Positions 16,508-25,537 of a DNA stretch of 64,000 nt are shown one piece after another. The stretch comes from Chryseobacterium fluminis (lineage in GTDB: Bacteria; Bacteroidota; Bacteroidia; Flavobacteriales; Weeksellaceae). How positions within the stretch are numbered: position 1 is the stretch's first letter; each line of letters starts with the position of its first letter. The translations under genes were made by a program, and so were the position numbers. The notes beneath the pieces were generated by a model. It worked only from the letters and a program-made list of their open reading frames with translations. It was not told the DNA's origin and did no database searches. The stretch spans positions 496,001 through 560,000 of the forward strand of contig NZ_CP111121.1 in the NCBI RefSeq assembly GCF_026314945.1, read 5' to 3'.

Positions 16508-18739
16508 TTAATAGGTTATCGTGTATCCTACAGAGACTGTAGTTCCCCGCCCCTGGTACGCAAAGGCCTTTTCGGGTGCTCCGTAGAAAAATTCGGAGCG
16601 TTGCCCCCAAATCGTCGTGTATTGCCTGTTGAAGATATTCTGCACTCCGAAATTAATGGTTCCTTTATTCAGTTTAACATCGCCGACTAAATCAAAAAGA
16701 GTGTATCCTGTGATTCTCAGATTCGCCAGATCCGTATAATTCATAGAATTCTGCATTTGAAGTCTTAATGAAAATGGTCTCGCATTCCAGCCTGCATATA
16801 TCATAAACTTTGAGGGATTCGTAGTGTACACCGACTGGTTTTGCCATCCTTTGTCAACCGTTTCGGTTTCCGAATCCATCAACAAAATATTTCCCCCGAA
16901 TTCAGGTCCCTGAGAAAATCTGTAGCCCAGTGCCCCTTCAAAACCGTAGTTTCTTAATTTCTGATCAAGTAAAGAAACGGTAAAAGATGCATTGTCAATT
17001 TTTAAGGTCTTATTGGAAACAGCGTAGAATACGGACCCCTGGGCATACAATCCTGATCCGGAAGTTTTGTTATGCCGGAAACCTATTTCCCCCTGATTTG
17101 TTTTAATTCCGCTTAATGGCTGTTCTGAAATATTGATGCTGTTAAGTAAATTCCATCGGTCGCTGACCAGCTGATATTTTCCGAAGCCATACGATTTGGC
17201 AGCATCAGGCACGGCAAATCCCTGGGAAAAATTAAACCATGTCTGCCAGGCTGAAGTGAATTTATAAAGTAAGCTGGCGTTTAACAGGGTAACATCATAA
17301 TTGTTTTTTCCACCCTTCACTACATCTGCAGAAGTTCCGTACCCAAAATGCATGTAGACCTGTTCTTTAAACCCGACAAAATCATCCAGCTTTACATTGA
17401 TAAACTGTTGACGGATACCTCCGGAAAGGGTTAATTTACCGGTAATATTCCAGTCTGCCTGGATAAAGCCTGCAAGTGTTCCTGTTTTCGTATCAGGATA
17501 TCTCCCCACAAAGGCATCGGTATGATTTATAAGCCCGCCGGAGTCAGCGCTTACTGCCGGATTAAAAATCGCCTGATCCCCGGTAAAACTTTCAAGATCA
17601 CCATCTATCCCGTAAGTGAAATTAAAAGAGTTCCATTTTTTATTTAAAACGATTTTTGTTCCGTACGTATTGGTATTCCCTCTTGCGGATGATAAGAAAA
17701 GCGGAAGCACAATTCCTGCAGGCGGTTTGGGAATTTCTGCAAATGAAGCTCCGAAATCTATTTCTTCGCGTCTGCCATAGGCTTGTACCAAAAGGTTTTG
17801 TCCACCCCAGATATTTCTTGCCTGGTACTGAAGGTTGGCCATAAAGCGCTCCGTTCTCGGAACAACATCAGAATCGGCACCACTTAATACATTGATGAGA
17901 TCCGGGTCTTTTGTAGTATATCCTATAAAATCATTTCCGAAAGACAGCCATTTTTTATTTCTAACTTTTGAATTATAGTATTGTAAATCAATATTTAAAT
18001 CCTGGTCTGATGCTAGTTTTGCACTGACTCCTCCTAATAAATCGATTGACCGGTTGTACTGGAAGTCAGACTGTTTCACATCGATAATAACCTGATCACC
18101 ATTAGCGTCAAATGCTCCTTCGTTCTGAGTGAAAGCAGCTCCCAACCTGAATTTTACTTTATCATTTCCACCTTCTGCAGACTGAGCGATCCTTTTATCC
18201 AGATCATCACTGCGGAAGCCTGATTTCAGTCCGACCGAGGTTTCAAACGCCAACTGCTCAGACTTGGGTTTTTTAGTAATGATATTAATGATACCACCCG
18301 TAGAATCTCCACCGTAAATAGAAGAAGCGCCGGACAGCACCTCGATCCTGTCGATATTAAAAGGATCGATGGCGTCAAATTGCCTGCTTGTGGCTCTGGT
18401 ACTGTTCATAGAAATTCCGTTAATCATAACCAGCACATTTCTGCCACGCATATTCTGGGCATAGTTGGTCCGCCCCTGATTTCCAAAGTCGAATCCCGGG
18501 ATCAGATTTCCCAACACTTCTTTTAATCCTGCGCCGCCTCTGATCTGCGTCTGAAGTTCCTTATCAGTGAGGATCCAGACTGTTCCAGGAATATCGCTGA
18601 TTTGTTTAGGAGCACGGGACGACACCATAATAACCTCACGGATGCGGTTCGTTCTTATACTGTCCGGTTCGTTCTGGGCAGATAGAGTAGAGGCTGCGGA
18701 TGCCAGGATTAATAGTGAAAGCGTATATATCTTTTTCAT
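16508..18739 (-). CDS. TonB-dependent siderophore receptor
   Basis: 743-residue outer-membrane receptor. It has a signal peptide (residues 1-21, ending TLSA), a TonB-box-like stretch (IREVIMVSSRAPK), a plug domain (MRGRNVLVMINGISM, IDRIEVLSGASSIYGGDSTGGIINIITKK) and a C-terminal barrel that ends in an aromatic-rich strand (TVSVGYTITY). It heads the siderophore operon, so its likely ligand is the ferric hydroxamate made by the next four genes. The promoter region upstream contains a -7 box and an AT-rich inverted repeat. It lacks the CarboxypepD_reg N-terminal domain found in many Bacteroidota receptors. Confidence 0.92.
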   Translation of the reverse strand: MKKIYTLSLLILASAASTLSAQNEPDSIRTNRIREVIMVSSRAPKQISDIPGTVWILTDKELQTQIRGGAGLKEVLGNLIPGFDFGNQGRTNYAQNMRGRNVLVMINGISMNSTRATSRQFDAIDPFNIDRIEVLSGASSIYGGDSTGGIINIITKKPKSEQLAFETSVGLKSGFRSDDLDKRIAQSAEGGNDKVKFRLGAAFTQNEGAFDANGDQVIIDVKQSDFQYNRSIDLLGGVSAKLASDQDLNIDLQYYNSKVRNKKWLSFGNDFIGYTTKDPDLINVLSGADSDVVPRTERFMANLQYQARNIWGGQNLLVQAYGRREEIDFGASFAEIPKPPAGIVLPLFLSSARGNTNTYGTKIVLNKKWNSFNFTYGIDGDLESFTGDQAIFNPAVSADSGGLINHTDAFVGRYPDTKTGTLAGFIQADWNITGKLTLSGGIRQQFINVKLDDFVGFKEQVYMHFGYGTSADVVKGGKNNYDVTLLNASLLYKFTSAWQTWFNFSQGFAVPDAAKSYGFGKYQLVSDRWNLLNSINISEQPLSGIKTNQGEIGFRHNKTSGSGLYAQGSVFYAVSNKTLKIDNASFTVSLLDQKLRNYGFEGALGYRFSQGPEFGGNILLMDSETETVDKGWQNQSVYTTNPSKFMIYAGWNARPFSLRLQMQNSMNYTDLANLRITGYTLFDLVGDVKLNKGTINFGVQNIFNRQYTTIWGQRSEFFYGAPEKAFAYQGRGTTVSVGYTITY

Positions 18740-18800
18740 TTATTTAGAATAATTAAAAATAATAATTCCAAATATAACAGATTATTTAAATACACAGCAC
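18740..18800 (-). promoter_or_regulatory. Promoter and possible iron-regulator site of the siderophore operon
   Basis: On the minus strand TATATTTG (18769-18776) matches the TAnnTTTG -7 box, 30 bp before the receptor start. Between it and the ATG lies an imperfect inverted repeat, GAATAATT (18747-18754) and AATAATTC (18761-18768), where an iron repressor such as Fur could act. The site is AT-rich, so operator status is only a suggestion. Confidence 0.4.
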
Positions 18801-19105
18801 CATGATTTTTATCATATAAATCAATGTCAGGTGAATTTACTTCTGTCGTCTGTATGCTAACAGGTTATGCAATCGGTTACTTGTCGTTAAATTGCTGTTC
18901 GAAGCGGTCTCAAACTGATAAAATAAAGTTGAATATCCGTCTTAAATTCATAAAAAGATAAGATCCGCTGACTTATCTGATCCGCTGACTGCATTAAAAT
19001 CCTGTTTTCAGAATTCCCGAAAATGCGGTCGAACCCACCATTTTTTATTTTCATAAAATTTTATTGTTGTTATCGTTGCCAGAAATGAAAGTCTTACATA
19101 AAAAC
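18801..19105. other. Spacer between the siderophore receptor and IS remnant 2
   Basis: About 300 bp, AT-rich, with no recognisable gene. A short near-direct repeat of GATCCGCTGACT occurs at about 18962 and 18980. Confidence 0.4.
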
Positions 19106-19562
19106 TGTTTAAACTTTTCCACCGCTACCGCACGAATCCACCGCTACCGCACGAATCCACCGCTACCGCACGAATCCCTTCGTGTGGTTGTCTGAAATCA
19201 AAGAGATTTCCATACACTTAAGCTAATTTAAGTAATAACTTTACGCAGAAGAAGTACACGTAAGTTTTTTGAAAATCTTTGATTTTCTTCTGGCACAATT
19301 ACTTCTGCGTTATTTTCTTCCCCGAAATAGTCCTTAACCGAAAGTTCCCGCCACTGGCAACCGGTTTTCAGCCGTTTTATCATGGTCTGAATTATTTTTG
19401 CCAAGTCAAACTTCATAGAAAATCCCCTTTTCCCTCTGCTTAAATGGGGTAAAATCCATTTCTCTATTTTATCTTTGTTGATGAGTTCCAGATTATTGGT
19501 CTTACATTGCAATCCAAAATTGCTAATTTTATCGGAACTTTTTTTCTGAATAAGTTTAAACA
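19106..19562 (-). mobile_element. Internally deleted IS5-family-like element, copy 2
   Basis: Bounded by inverted TGTTTAAACTT-like ends (from 19106 and ending 19562), as in copy 1 at 4589-5178. It keeps the transposase N-terminal region (minus strand) joined directly to the other end, so the catalytic part is deleted. It contains three tandem CACCGCTACCGCACGAATC units and a GAAAATCTTTGATTTTC hairpin. The shared internal structure of both copies suggests one ancestral deletion derivative spread as a MITE, or parallel decay. Confidence 0.65.
19119..19175. repeat. Three tandem 19-bp repeats
   Basis: CCACCGCTACCGCACGAAT repeated exactly three times (19119-19137, 19138-19156, 19157-19175), GC-rich in an AT-rich background. 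It is followed by CCCTTCGTGTGG, whose TTCGTG can pair with CACGAA of the repeat. Degenerate copies of the unit occur in IS remnant 1 at about 4793-4855. Confidence 0.85.
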
Positions 19563-19569
19563 ACTTCAT
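19228..19569 (-). pseudogene. IS5-family transposase, N-terminal remnant
   Basis: 113 codons open, but only the middle part is transposase. IEKWILPHLSRGKRGF, followed by a stretch ending KTGCQWRELSVKDYF, is the N-terminal helical domain of IS5/IS1182-like transposases (DUF4096-like). The codons before LELINKDKIEKW run through the IS end, and those after KDYFGEE are joined noncoding sequence of the opposite end. All catalytic DDE residues are missing. It is non-functional as a transposase. Confidence 0.7.
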
Positions 19570-19809
19570 AAAATAAATTCAGTCCTGTGTATCGGAAATG
19601 GTATCAACGTATTGTTTTGAAAATAAAACTGCTGACGATTTCTGATTAAATATATGATACATATTCGCATGATTTGAGAAATCAGTAAGAGATATCATCG
19701 ATTTCTGATTAAAACTGACTGTTTTATTCTTTATAACGCCGGGATATAAGGAAGCATAGAAGATGTGGTATTGGCTCATTTTTTGAACGTCAGCTTTTAA
19801 ATACTTTAT

Positions 19810-20517
19810 ATGATATCTATTTTTCTGTTAAAAATTGATTGGAAAGAATTATTTATGGGTCAGGAAGAATGGTCATTCATTCTCGAAATCATTCTGCGCA
19901 CGGCTATTATGTTCTTAGCCATCATCATGGGACTGAGGGTTTTAGGAAAAAGAGGTGTAAAACAGCTTTCTGTTTTTGAGCTGGTCGTTATTATCGGTTT
20001 GGGATCAGCTGCCGGGGATCCGATGTTTAACAAAGATGTCGGAATTGTTTCATCCCTGATTGTTTTTATCGTTATTATTCTTTTGTACACCGGTGTCACT
20101 TATTTTATCGGTCAAAGCAAGAAATTTGAAAAGCTGGTAGAGGGAAAATCCACATGCCTTATTGAAGAAGGGGAGTTTTCTATTGAAAATTTTAAAAAAG
20201 AAAATCTGGGAAGTGATGAATTCTTTGCTGAATTAAGACTAAAGGGAGTTTCACAGCTCGGGCAGATAGAAATAGCCATAGAAGAAATATCCGGAGAGAT
20301 CAGTATATTTTTTTACGAAAATGAAAATGTAAAATACGGACTGCCCATTATGCCCGGTTCATTAAATAACACTTTAGAATATATAGAAAAAAGCGGGTTT
20401 TATTCCTGTACATTTTGTGGATATACTGAGGAAAAGCAAACAGGTGATGCAGGCAGATGCAGAAAATGCCGTAAAAAAGAATGGATTCCTGCCAGCAATA
20501 AAAAACGGGTCACCTAA
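19810..20517 (+). CDS. DUF421 (YetF-family) membrane protein with C-terminal zinc-ribbon-like tail
   Basis: 235 residues. The N-terminal third has three hydrophobic helices with the family signature LRVLGKRGVKQLSVFELVVIIGLGSAAGDPM. The YetF domain follows (EGKSTCLIEEGEF...LRLKGVSQLGQIEIAIEE). The C-terminus adds SCTFCG-x13-CRKC, a probable four-cysteine zinc ribbon. An in-frame ATG at 19855 is possible, but the upstream WKELF residues fit the family, so 19810 is kept. Function of DUF421 proteins is not settled. It starts about 250 bp after IS remnant 2. Confidence 0.85.
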   Translation: MISIFLLKIDWKELFMGQEEWSFILEIILRTAIMFLAIIMGLRVLGKRGVKQLSVFELVVIIGLGSAAGDPMFNKDVGIVSSLIVFIVIILLYTGVTYFIGQSKKFEKLVEGKSTCLIEEGEFSIENFKKENLGSDEFFAELRLKGVSQLGQIEIAIEEISGEISIFFYENENVKYGLPIMPGSLNNTLEYIEKSGFYSCTFCGYTEEKQTGDAGRCRKCRKKEWIPASNKKRVT

Positions 20518-20526
20518 AATAAAAAA

Positions 20527-20548
20527 GGCTCCCGAAGGAGCCTAAAAA
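20527..20548 (-). terminator. Intrinsic hairpin, T-run on the minus strand
   Basis: GGCTCC-CGAA-GGAGCC with A-runs on both sides. Read on the minus strand, the stem is followed by TTTTTTATTTT, so it terminates minus-strand transcription; it may also shield the 3' end of the DUF421 message. Confidence 0.6.
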
Positions 20549-20680
20549 AAACACAAATGATGAAAAAAAATTATTTCGATCCGCAAATATAATAAATTAT
20601 TATTGTCACAAGTGTAAAATAAACAAATAATTCATCAGTTGCTGTACATATTGTCTATTTATTTGCAGTTTTAAATTGAA

Positions 20681-20703
20681 AATGCAGATATATTATCTGC
20701 ATT
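20681..20703 (-). terminator. Hairpin after the small minus-strand gene
   Basis: AATGCAGATA (20681-20690), loop TAT, TATCTGCATT (20694-20703): a 10-bp perfect stem with T-rich sequence following on the minus strand, 22 bp beyond the stop of the 93-residue gene. Confidence 0.5.
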
Positions 20704-20724
20704 GGTTTTATACTCATACTGTAC

Positions 20725-21006
20725 TTATCCGGCATTTATGCTCCGGGATGAAGTAAATAGCCCCAGTGTAATTAATCCTAAACAGCCTACTGCCGTATAT
20801 TGCAGTATCCTTTTAATATTTTGGGCATCCGGGTTTCTATCACACTTTCTATCACTCTTTAAAGAATCTGATGAACTGCTTTCTTCAGGATCACTGTTCT
20901 TAAAGCCTATCACCGAAGAAATATTTCGGATCATAGCAGAAAAAAAATCGTCATGATTAATGACCTCTCTTCTGGAAATTCCTGGTAATTTTTTCGTCGT
21001 ATTCAT
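20725..21006 (-). CDS. Small hypothetical protein with one C-terminal membrane segment
   Basis: 93 residues from ATG 21006; the longer open frame to 21150 adds an unlikely hydrophobic cysteine-rich extension. The sequence is polar and serine-rich in the middle (NSDPEESSSSDSLKSDRK) and ends with a hydrophobic helix (ILQYTAVGCLGLITLGLF). A hairpin terminator lies 22 bp beyond the stop. No family recognised. The acidic/basic linker and tail anchor look protein-like rather than random, but support is modest. Confidence 0.45.
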   Translation of the reverse strand: MNTTKKLPGISRREVINHDDFFSAMIRNISSVIGFKNSDPEESSSSDSLKSDRKCDRNPDAQNIKRILQYTAVGCLGLITLGLFTSSRSINAG

Positions 21007-21200
21007 AAGGTAAATGCAGCAAATTTCAGGCCGTAAAAAGATTATTGATAAGTAATATTGAATCTGTAAACACTTAATAAGCAGAGGATATCCTTTGTAT
21101 AAGAAAGGCTTTAACACCACACAAACATTCCAGATAAAAGGGCTCTCCATTTTAAGTTCCTTTAAGTTCGTTTAATATTTTCTAACGGTGTATATATTTA

Positions 21201-21208
21201 TACTTTTG
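21201..21208 (+). promoter_or_regulatory. -7 box of the DUF3078 gene
   Basis: TACTTTTG matches TAnnTTTG and lies 16 bp before the first possible start codon (21225). This gives a very short leader, as is usual in flavobacteria. Confidence 0.5.
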
Positions 21209-21224
21209 TGGTATCAATTATGAC

Positions 21225-22139
21225 ATGATGAAAAAAATTTTATTATCCGTTTCCATTATCATGGGAATACATTCTTTTGCACAGGAGAATCCACCTGTTG
21301 CTGATACGGTAAAGGCCTGGAGCATCCATGGACAGAACACCCTGATGCTTAATCAGGCCGCATTTTCCAATTGGGTCGGCGGAGGAGCCAACAATATCGG
21401 CTGGATCGCCGGAGTCAATTATAATATGACCTATGAAAAAGGAAAAGACCTGTGGGAAAATATTATCATATTGGCATACGGACAGAATAATACCAAGGGT
21501 ATAGGAACAAGAAAAACACAGGATGTCATTAATATTTCCACCAATTATGGAAGAGAATTTGCAAAGCACTGGTATATTTCCGGTGGTATCGGTTTGCAGA
21601 GCCAGTTTGCTGCCGGATATGAGGACGGTAATAATCCAGCGGCAAAAAAGATATCAAACTTTATGGCGCCCGGTTATCTCAATGCAGGGGTAGGCTTTAC
21701 GTATCGTCCTAATGATAATCTTACCGTCACATTACGTCCTGCCAATGCAAGAGTAACTTTTGTACTGGATGATGAGCTGCAGTACGCGGGAAATTACGGT
21801 TTAAAACATGATGGAGATTCTTCCCTGTTTCAGTTTGGTTTTCTGGGATCTGCGATTTATAAAATCAAAATCATGGATAATATAACCCTTATCAATACAG
21901 CGTCGGTATTTTCAAATTATCTGGATCATCCTGAAAGGCTTGTATTATCCTATGGAGGCGTTTTAAACATGAAAATCAATAAATTTATTTCCACTAATAT
22001 TACGCTGGATTTACTGTATGATCATAACCAGATCTGGAAAACCCAGCTTAAGCAAACCCTTGGAGTCGGCTTTGCCTATAATATTGATAAGGGAAAGAAA
22101 CGGACTGACAACAAACAAAATCAGTCCTGGCTGAAATAG
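21225..22139 (+). CDS. DUF3078 domain-containing outer-membrane protein
   Basis: 304 residues with a signal peptide (MKKILLSVSIIMGIHSFAQ; the start may be the second Met, 21228). The body matches DUF3078: WSIHGQNTLMLNQAAFSNWVGGGAN near the N-terminus and alternating aromatic strands (AKHWYISGGIGLQSQFAAGY, YLNAGVGFTYRPNDNLTVTL, KQTLGVGFAYNID) that predict an outer-membrane barrel. The family is restricted to Bacteroidota and its function is unknown. It is a single gene with its own -7 box. Confidence 0.85.
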   Translation: MMKKILLSVSIIMGIHSFAQENPPVADTVKAWSIHGQNTLMLNQAAFSNWVGGGANNIGWIAGVNYNMTYEKGKDLWENIIILAYGQNNTKGIGTRKTQDVINISTNYGREFAKHWYISGGIGLQSQFAAGYEDGNNPAAKKISNFMAPGYLNAGVGFTYRPNDNLTVTLRPANARVTFVLDDELQYAGNYGLKHDGDSSLFQFGFLGSAIYKIKIMDNITLINTASVFSNYLDHPERLVLSYGGVLNMKINKFISTNITLDLLYDHNQIWKTQLKQTLGVGFAYNIDKGKKRTDNKQNQSWLK

Positions 22140-22292
22140 AATGGAGAAAGATTATAAATGCAGATGTGGTAAAATTTAATCAGAAGATTAGTCTTTTAAT
22201 GATGATCATAGACAGAATAAACAAAACTTGATGCAAATCGTGAGTAATATTCTTTACCTTAGTTTTCTGTAATAAATTTAACTTTTGTAGTT

Positions 22293-23237
22293 ATGGAAAA
22301 AAGGAAGATAAAAAATACCGATTTATCAGTCGCACCGATTAATTTCGGAGGAAATGTTTTTGGCTGGACCTTAGATGAGAAGGCCTCTTTTGAAATTCTG
22401 GATCAGTTTGTTGACGGAGGGTTTAACTTTATTGATACAGCAGATACGTATTCATGGTGGGTCAACGGAAAAGGAGGCCAGTCCGAAGAAATTATCGGAA
22501 AATGGATGAAGAGCCGTGCGAACAGAGATAATCTGGTTATTGCGACGAAAGTAGGTTCTGAAACAAAAGAGCATGGTTTCGATATCAGCAGAAAACATAT
22601 CTTAAAATCTGTTGACGAATCCCTGCAAAGACTACAGACAGACCATATTGATCTGTACTATACTCATTTTGATGATCATACTACGCCCATAGAAGAAACG
22701 CTGGCTGCCTATGATGAGATTATAAAAGCCGGAAAGGTGCGCTATATTGCAGCTTCGAATCTGTCACCGGAACGTCTGCAGGAGTCGTTTGAAACCGCAG
22801 AAAAAAATAATCTTCCTAAATATATAGCTTTACAACCGCATTATAATTTACTGGAAAGAGAAAAATTTGAGAAGAATTACGCTCTACTGGTAGAAAAATA
22901 TGATCTGAGCGTGTTTCCGTACTGGTCTCTGGCCGCAGGATTTCTGACGGGGAAATACCGCGAAGAATCAGACCTAAATCAAAGCCAGCGGGGAGAAGGC
23001 GTAAGAAAATATCTAAATCCTAAAGGACAGGAAGTTTTAAAAGCTTTGGACGAAATAAGTGCAAAATACAGTACAAAGCAGGCTTCGGTAGCGTTAGCAT
23101 GGTTATTGGCGAATCCTATGATTACGGCACCGATTGTAAGTGCGACCAATGCATCACAGCTTAAAACATTATTTGAGGCACCGGAAATTAAATTAAGCCC
23201 GGAAGATATCGAACTTTTAAACAGCGCAAGCGAATAA
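22293..23237 (+). CDS. Aldo/keto reductase
   Basis: 314-residue (beta/alpha)8 NADPH-dependent reductase. The catalytic tetrad is visible: Asp and Tyr in NFIDTADTYSWW, Lys in NLVIATKVG, His in DLYYTHFDDH. The cofactor-binding C-terminal part (SVALAWLLANPMITAPIVSATNASQLKTL) is intact. The family reduces aldehydes and ketones; the closest class is the YajO/IolS-like group. It is a single gene closed by a terminator shared with the convergent ClC gene. Confidence 0.9.
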   Translation: MEKRKIKNTDLSVAPINFGGNVFGWTLDEKASFEILDQFVDGGFNFIDTADTYSWWVNGKGGQSEEIIGKWMKSRANRDNLVIATKVGSETKEHGFDISRKHILKSVDESLQRLQTDHIDLYYTHFDDHTTPIEETLAAYDEIIKAGKVRYIAASNLSPERLQESFETAEKNNLPKYIALQPHYNLLEREKFEKNYALLVEKYDLSVFPYWSLAAGFLTGKYREESDLNQSQRGEGVRKYLNPKGQEVLKALDEISAKYSTKQASVALAWLLANPMITAPIVSATNASQLKTLFEAPEIKLSPEDIELLNSASE

Positions 23238-23260
23238 ATCTTATAAAAAGTGAAAGAAGA

Positions 23261-23297
23261 AGCCGTTCCATATAATTGTGAACGGCTTTTTATTTTT
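23261..23297. terminator. Bidirectional terminator between the aldo/keto reductase and ClC genes
   Basis: AGCCGTTC (23261-23268), 11-base loop, GAACGGCT (23280-23287), then TTTTATTTTT. It lies between two convergent stops. Confidence 0.8.
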
Positions 23298-23304
23298 GGC
23301 TATA

Positions 23305-25149
23305 TTAATTTGAATATTCTTTTAATAACTGCCTGTAACTCATTAATATTGTTGATTTTGAAACAAATCCGATGAAAATATTCTTGTCGTCCACAACCGG
23401 TAGATCCCAGACTCCCGTATCATCAAAAATCTGAAGAATTTCCAAAGGTTTATCCTCGTACCTAATAACAGCCAGCGGCGCCTTCATTAACTGAACGATA
23501 CTAAGATCATTCTTGTTGTCATTAAATAAATAAGGCCTGATATCATCTAATGTGAGTATTCCTCTTAAAACTTTGAAATCATTAACAACGGCAAAAATAT
23601 TCTTATCTCCGTTCTTTACAGCATCAAACAGCTCATTAACAGGAGCATCTTCGTTAATGATCTGAGAATTAAAATCAATAAAATTTTTAGTGTTTAATGA
23701 AAATAAAAGATTCTCATCATGCTTATTGGTGAAAATTTTTCCCTGATCTGCCAGAGATTTGAGCTCTGGAGAAATAGGGGAGAACCACTTGGCAATAAGG
23801 TATGAAATCACGGAAACGATCATCAGCGGGATAAAAAGATCGTACCCGGAACTGGATTCTGCAATAAGAAATATGGCGGTCAGCGGTGCATAAAGGACTC
23901 CGCTCATGGCTCCGGCCATTCCAACCAGTACAAGATTGGTAACCGGAACGCCCTCAAAGCCTAGATGCTGACAAATGACCGCAAATAAGAACCCTACGGT
24001 TCCGCCGGCAAATAAAGAAGGCGCAAAGTTTCCGCCATTTCCACCACTGAAAATCGTGAAGGAAGTTGCGAAAGCTTTTAACAGGCAGATCAGGATAAGA
24101 AATATAATGATCGTCCACTCTCTTACTTCAAAATACCTGAACAGGCTGTTTTCGATAATAGACAGGGTATTCCCGCCCGTAAATGCTTTTACCGTTTCGT
24201 ATCCTTCTCCGAACAGAGGAGGAAAAAGAACGCACAAAAATGATAAAACTGCCCCTCCGAACATGGCTTTGCGCAGACGTGACATCCGGAGTCCTTTGAT
24301 GAAATGCTCGACTTTCTGAGAAATAACCACAAAATATCTTGCATATAAACCGGTTACGATTCCCAAAGCAAGATAATAAGGCACGTTTTTATAATTAAAG
24401 GCTTCCCTTGTATAAAACCTGAATAATATATCTTCCTGGAGCAAAATTCTGGACAGAAGGCTACCGCAGACTGCCGCTACCACCAAAGGGATAAAATCTG
24501 TAAAAACGACACCCGTAAGTAAAATTTCGAATGCAAACATAATCCCCGCAATAGGAGCATTAAATGCCGAAGCGATCCCCGCGGTGGCACCGGCCGCCAG
24601 TAATAAAGTCCGTTCCTTATAGCTTAACCTATAGGTCCGGGCATAATTGGACCCGATGGCTGCACCCGTTACCGCAATCGGGCTTTCAAGACCCGCTGAT
24701 CCTCCGAGTCCCACGGTAATCGCACTCTGCACCATCTGGGAATACATTTTTACGGAAGAAACAACGCTGGAATTCTGTGCAATTTCATACAGGATAGCGC
24801 CGATTCCTTTTTTATCCTGTCCTTTAAATAAAGTCAGAACTACGGTCGTAGTGAGTACAATTCCCAGGAACGGAAAAATAATGTAAAATAAAATCTGGTA
24901 TTCAAAATGGACTTTAGTCGTAATAAAATTATGAATGGTATGAACCACGGTTTTCAGTAAAACGCCTGCCAGACCTGCACTACAGCCCACAATAATTCCT
25001 GAAAGTAGGAGAAACTGGTTCCGGCTGAGCCTGCTGTTCAGCCAATGAAGAATCAGTTCATAGCTGCGGGCTTTTTCCAAACCGTATTTTTGGAAGTCTC
25101 TTTTGAATTTCAGAAAGCTCAGAAACTTTCTCTTATGATAAATTTTCAC
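23305..25149 (-). CDS. ClC-type chloride channel/antiporter with CBS pair
   Basis: 614 residues. The membrane part (about residues 40-450) carries ClC ion-pathway motifs: GGSAGLESPIAVTGAAIG (the GxExP site, with its Glu) and GGNGGNFAPSLFAGG (the GxFxP site). A C-terminal region of about 150 residues holds two CBS domains (NKNDLSIVQLMKAPLAVIRYEDK and VWDLPVVDDKNIFIGFVSKS). The gating Glu suggests H+/Cl- antiport. It acts in the inner membrane, and the CBS domains probably bind adenine nucleotides. Single gene. Confidence 0.9.
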   Translation of the reverse strand: MKIYHKRKFLSFLKFKRDFQKYGLEKARSYELILHWLNSRLSRNQFLLLSGIIVGCSAGLAGVLLKTVVHTIHNFITTKVHFEYQILFYIIFPFLGIVLTTTVVLTLFKGQDKKGIGAILYEIAQNSSVVSSVKMYSQMVQSAITVGLGGSAGLESPIAVTGAAIGSNYARTYRLSYKERTLLLAAGATAGIASAFNAPIAGIMFAFEILLTGVVFTDFIPLVVAAVCGSLLSRILLQEDILFRFYTREAFNYKNVPYYLALGIVTGLYARYFVVISQKVEHFIKGLRMSRLRKAMFGGAVLSFLCVLFPPLFGEGYETVKAFTGGNTLSIIENSLFRYFEVREWTIIIFLILICLLKAFATSFTIFSGGNGGNFAPSLFAGGTVGFLFAVICQHLGFEGVPVTNLVLVGMAGAMSGVLYAPLTAIFLIAESSSGYDLFIPLMIVSVISYLIAKWFSPISPELKSLADQGKIFTNKHDENLLFSLNTKNFIDFNSQIINEDAPVNELFDAVKNGDKNIFAVVNDFKVLRGILTLDDIRPYLFNDNKNDLSIVQLMKAPLAVIRYEDKPLEILQIFDDTGVWDLPVVDDKNIFIGFVSKSTILMSYRQLLKEYSN

Positions 25150-25537
25150 TTGTTTAAGATTTGTATTCCATTCTCATGATCAATGATGCTTTTGTAAATG
25201 TATGAAATATATAATAAAAAACAGGCCGTGCAGGGTAGTAAACCCTTTCGGAGTGGATCCGGACATCTGCATTGTAAAATCTTTGAGACCTTTTTCAGCC
25301 GCCGTAATAACGCCTCACTACATATTGGGTATGTAAAATCTTTACCCGGTTGCAGAGCCGGAAAATTTTTCACATAAACTGAAGCGGGAATTGATTTTTC
25401 TGCAACTGCTGCTGAATTCACCTGGCCGCAATTCTTTTTTTGTATCTGAATCCGTAAAATGTGCAATCAGCGATAAGATCACCAGGTCTGCATGATCTTT
25501 GCATTTCTGTATCTCATCAAATCTAAAATATTTACAT
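25150..25537. other. Spacer with unassigned open frames
   Basis: About 390 bp between divergent genes. Minus-strand frames at 25146-25466 and 25342-25551 are open, and the second reads partly protein-like (HADLVILSLIAHFTDSDTKK), but it overlaps the start of the next gene and matches no family known to me. It could be a decayed gene. Confidence 0.35.

Noticed and set aside
19579..19779. 66-codon minus-strand ORF near IS remnant 2
   Set aside because: Low-complexity repeat of TTTCTGATTAAA, no domain, no promoter or terminator context.
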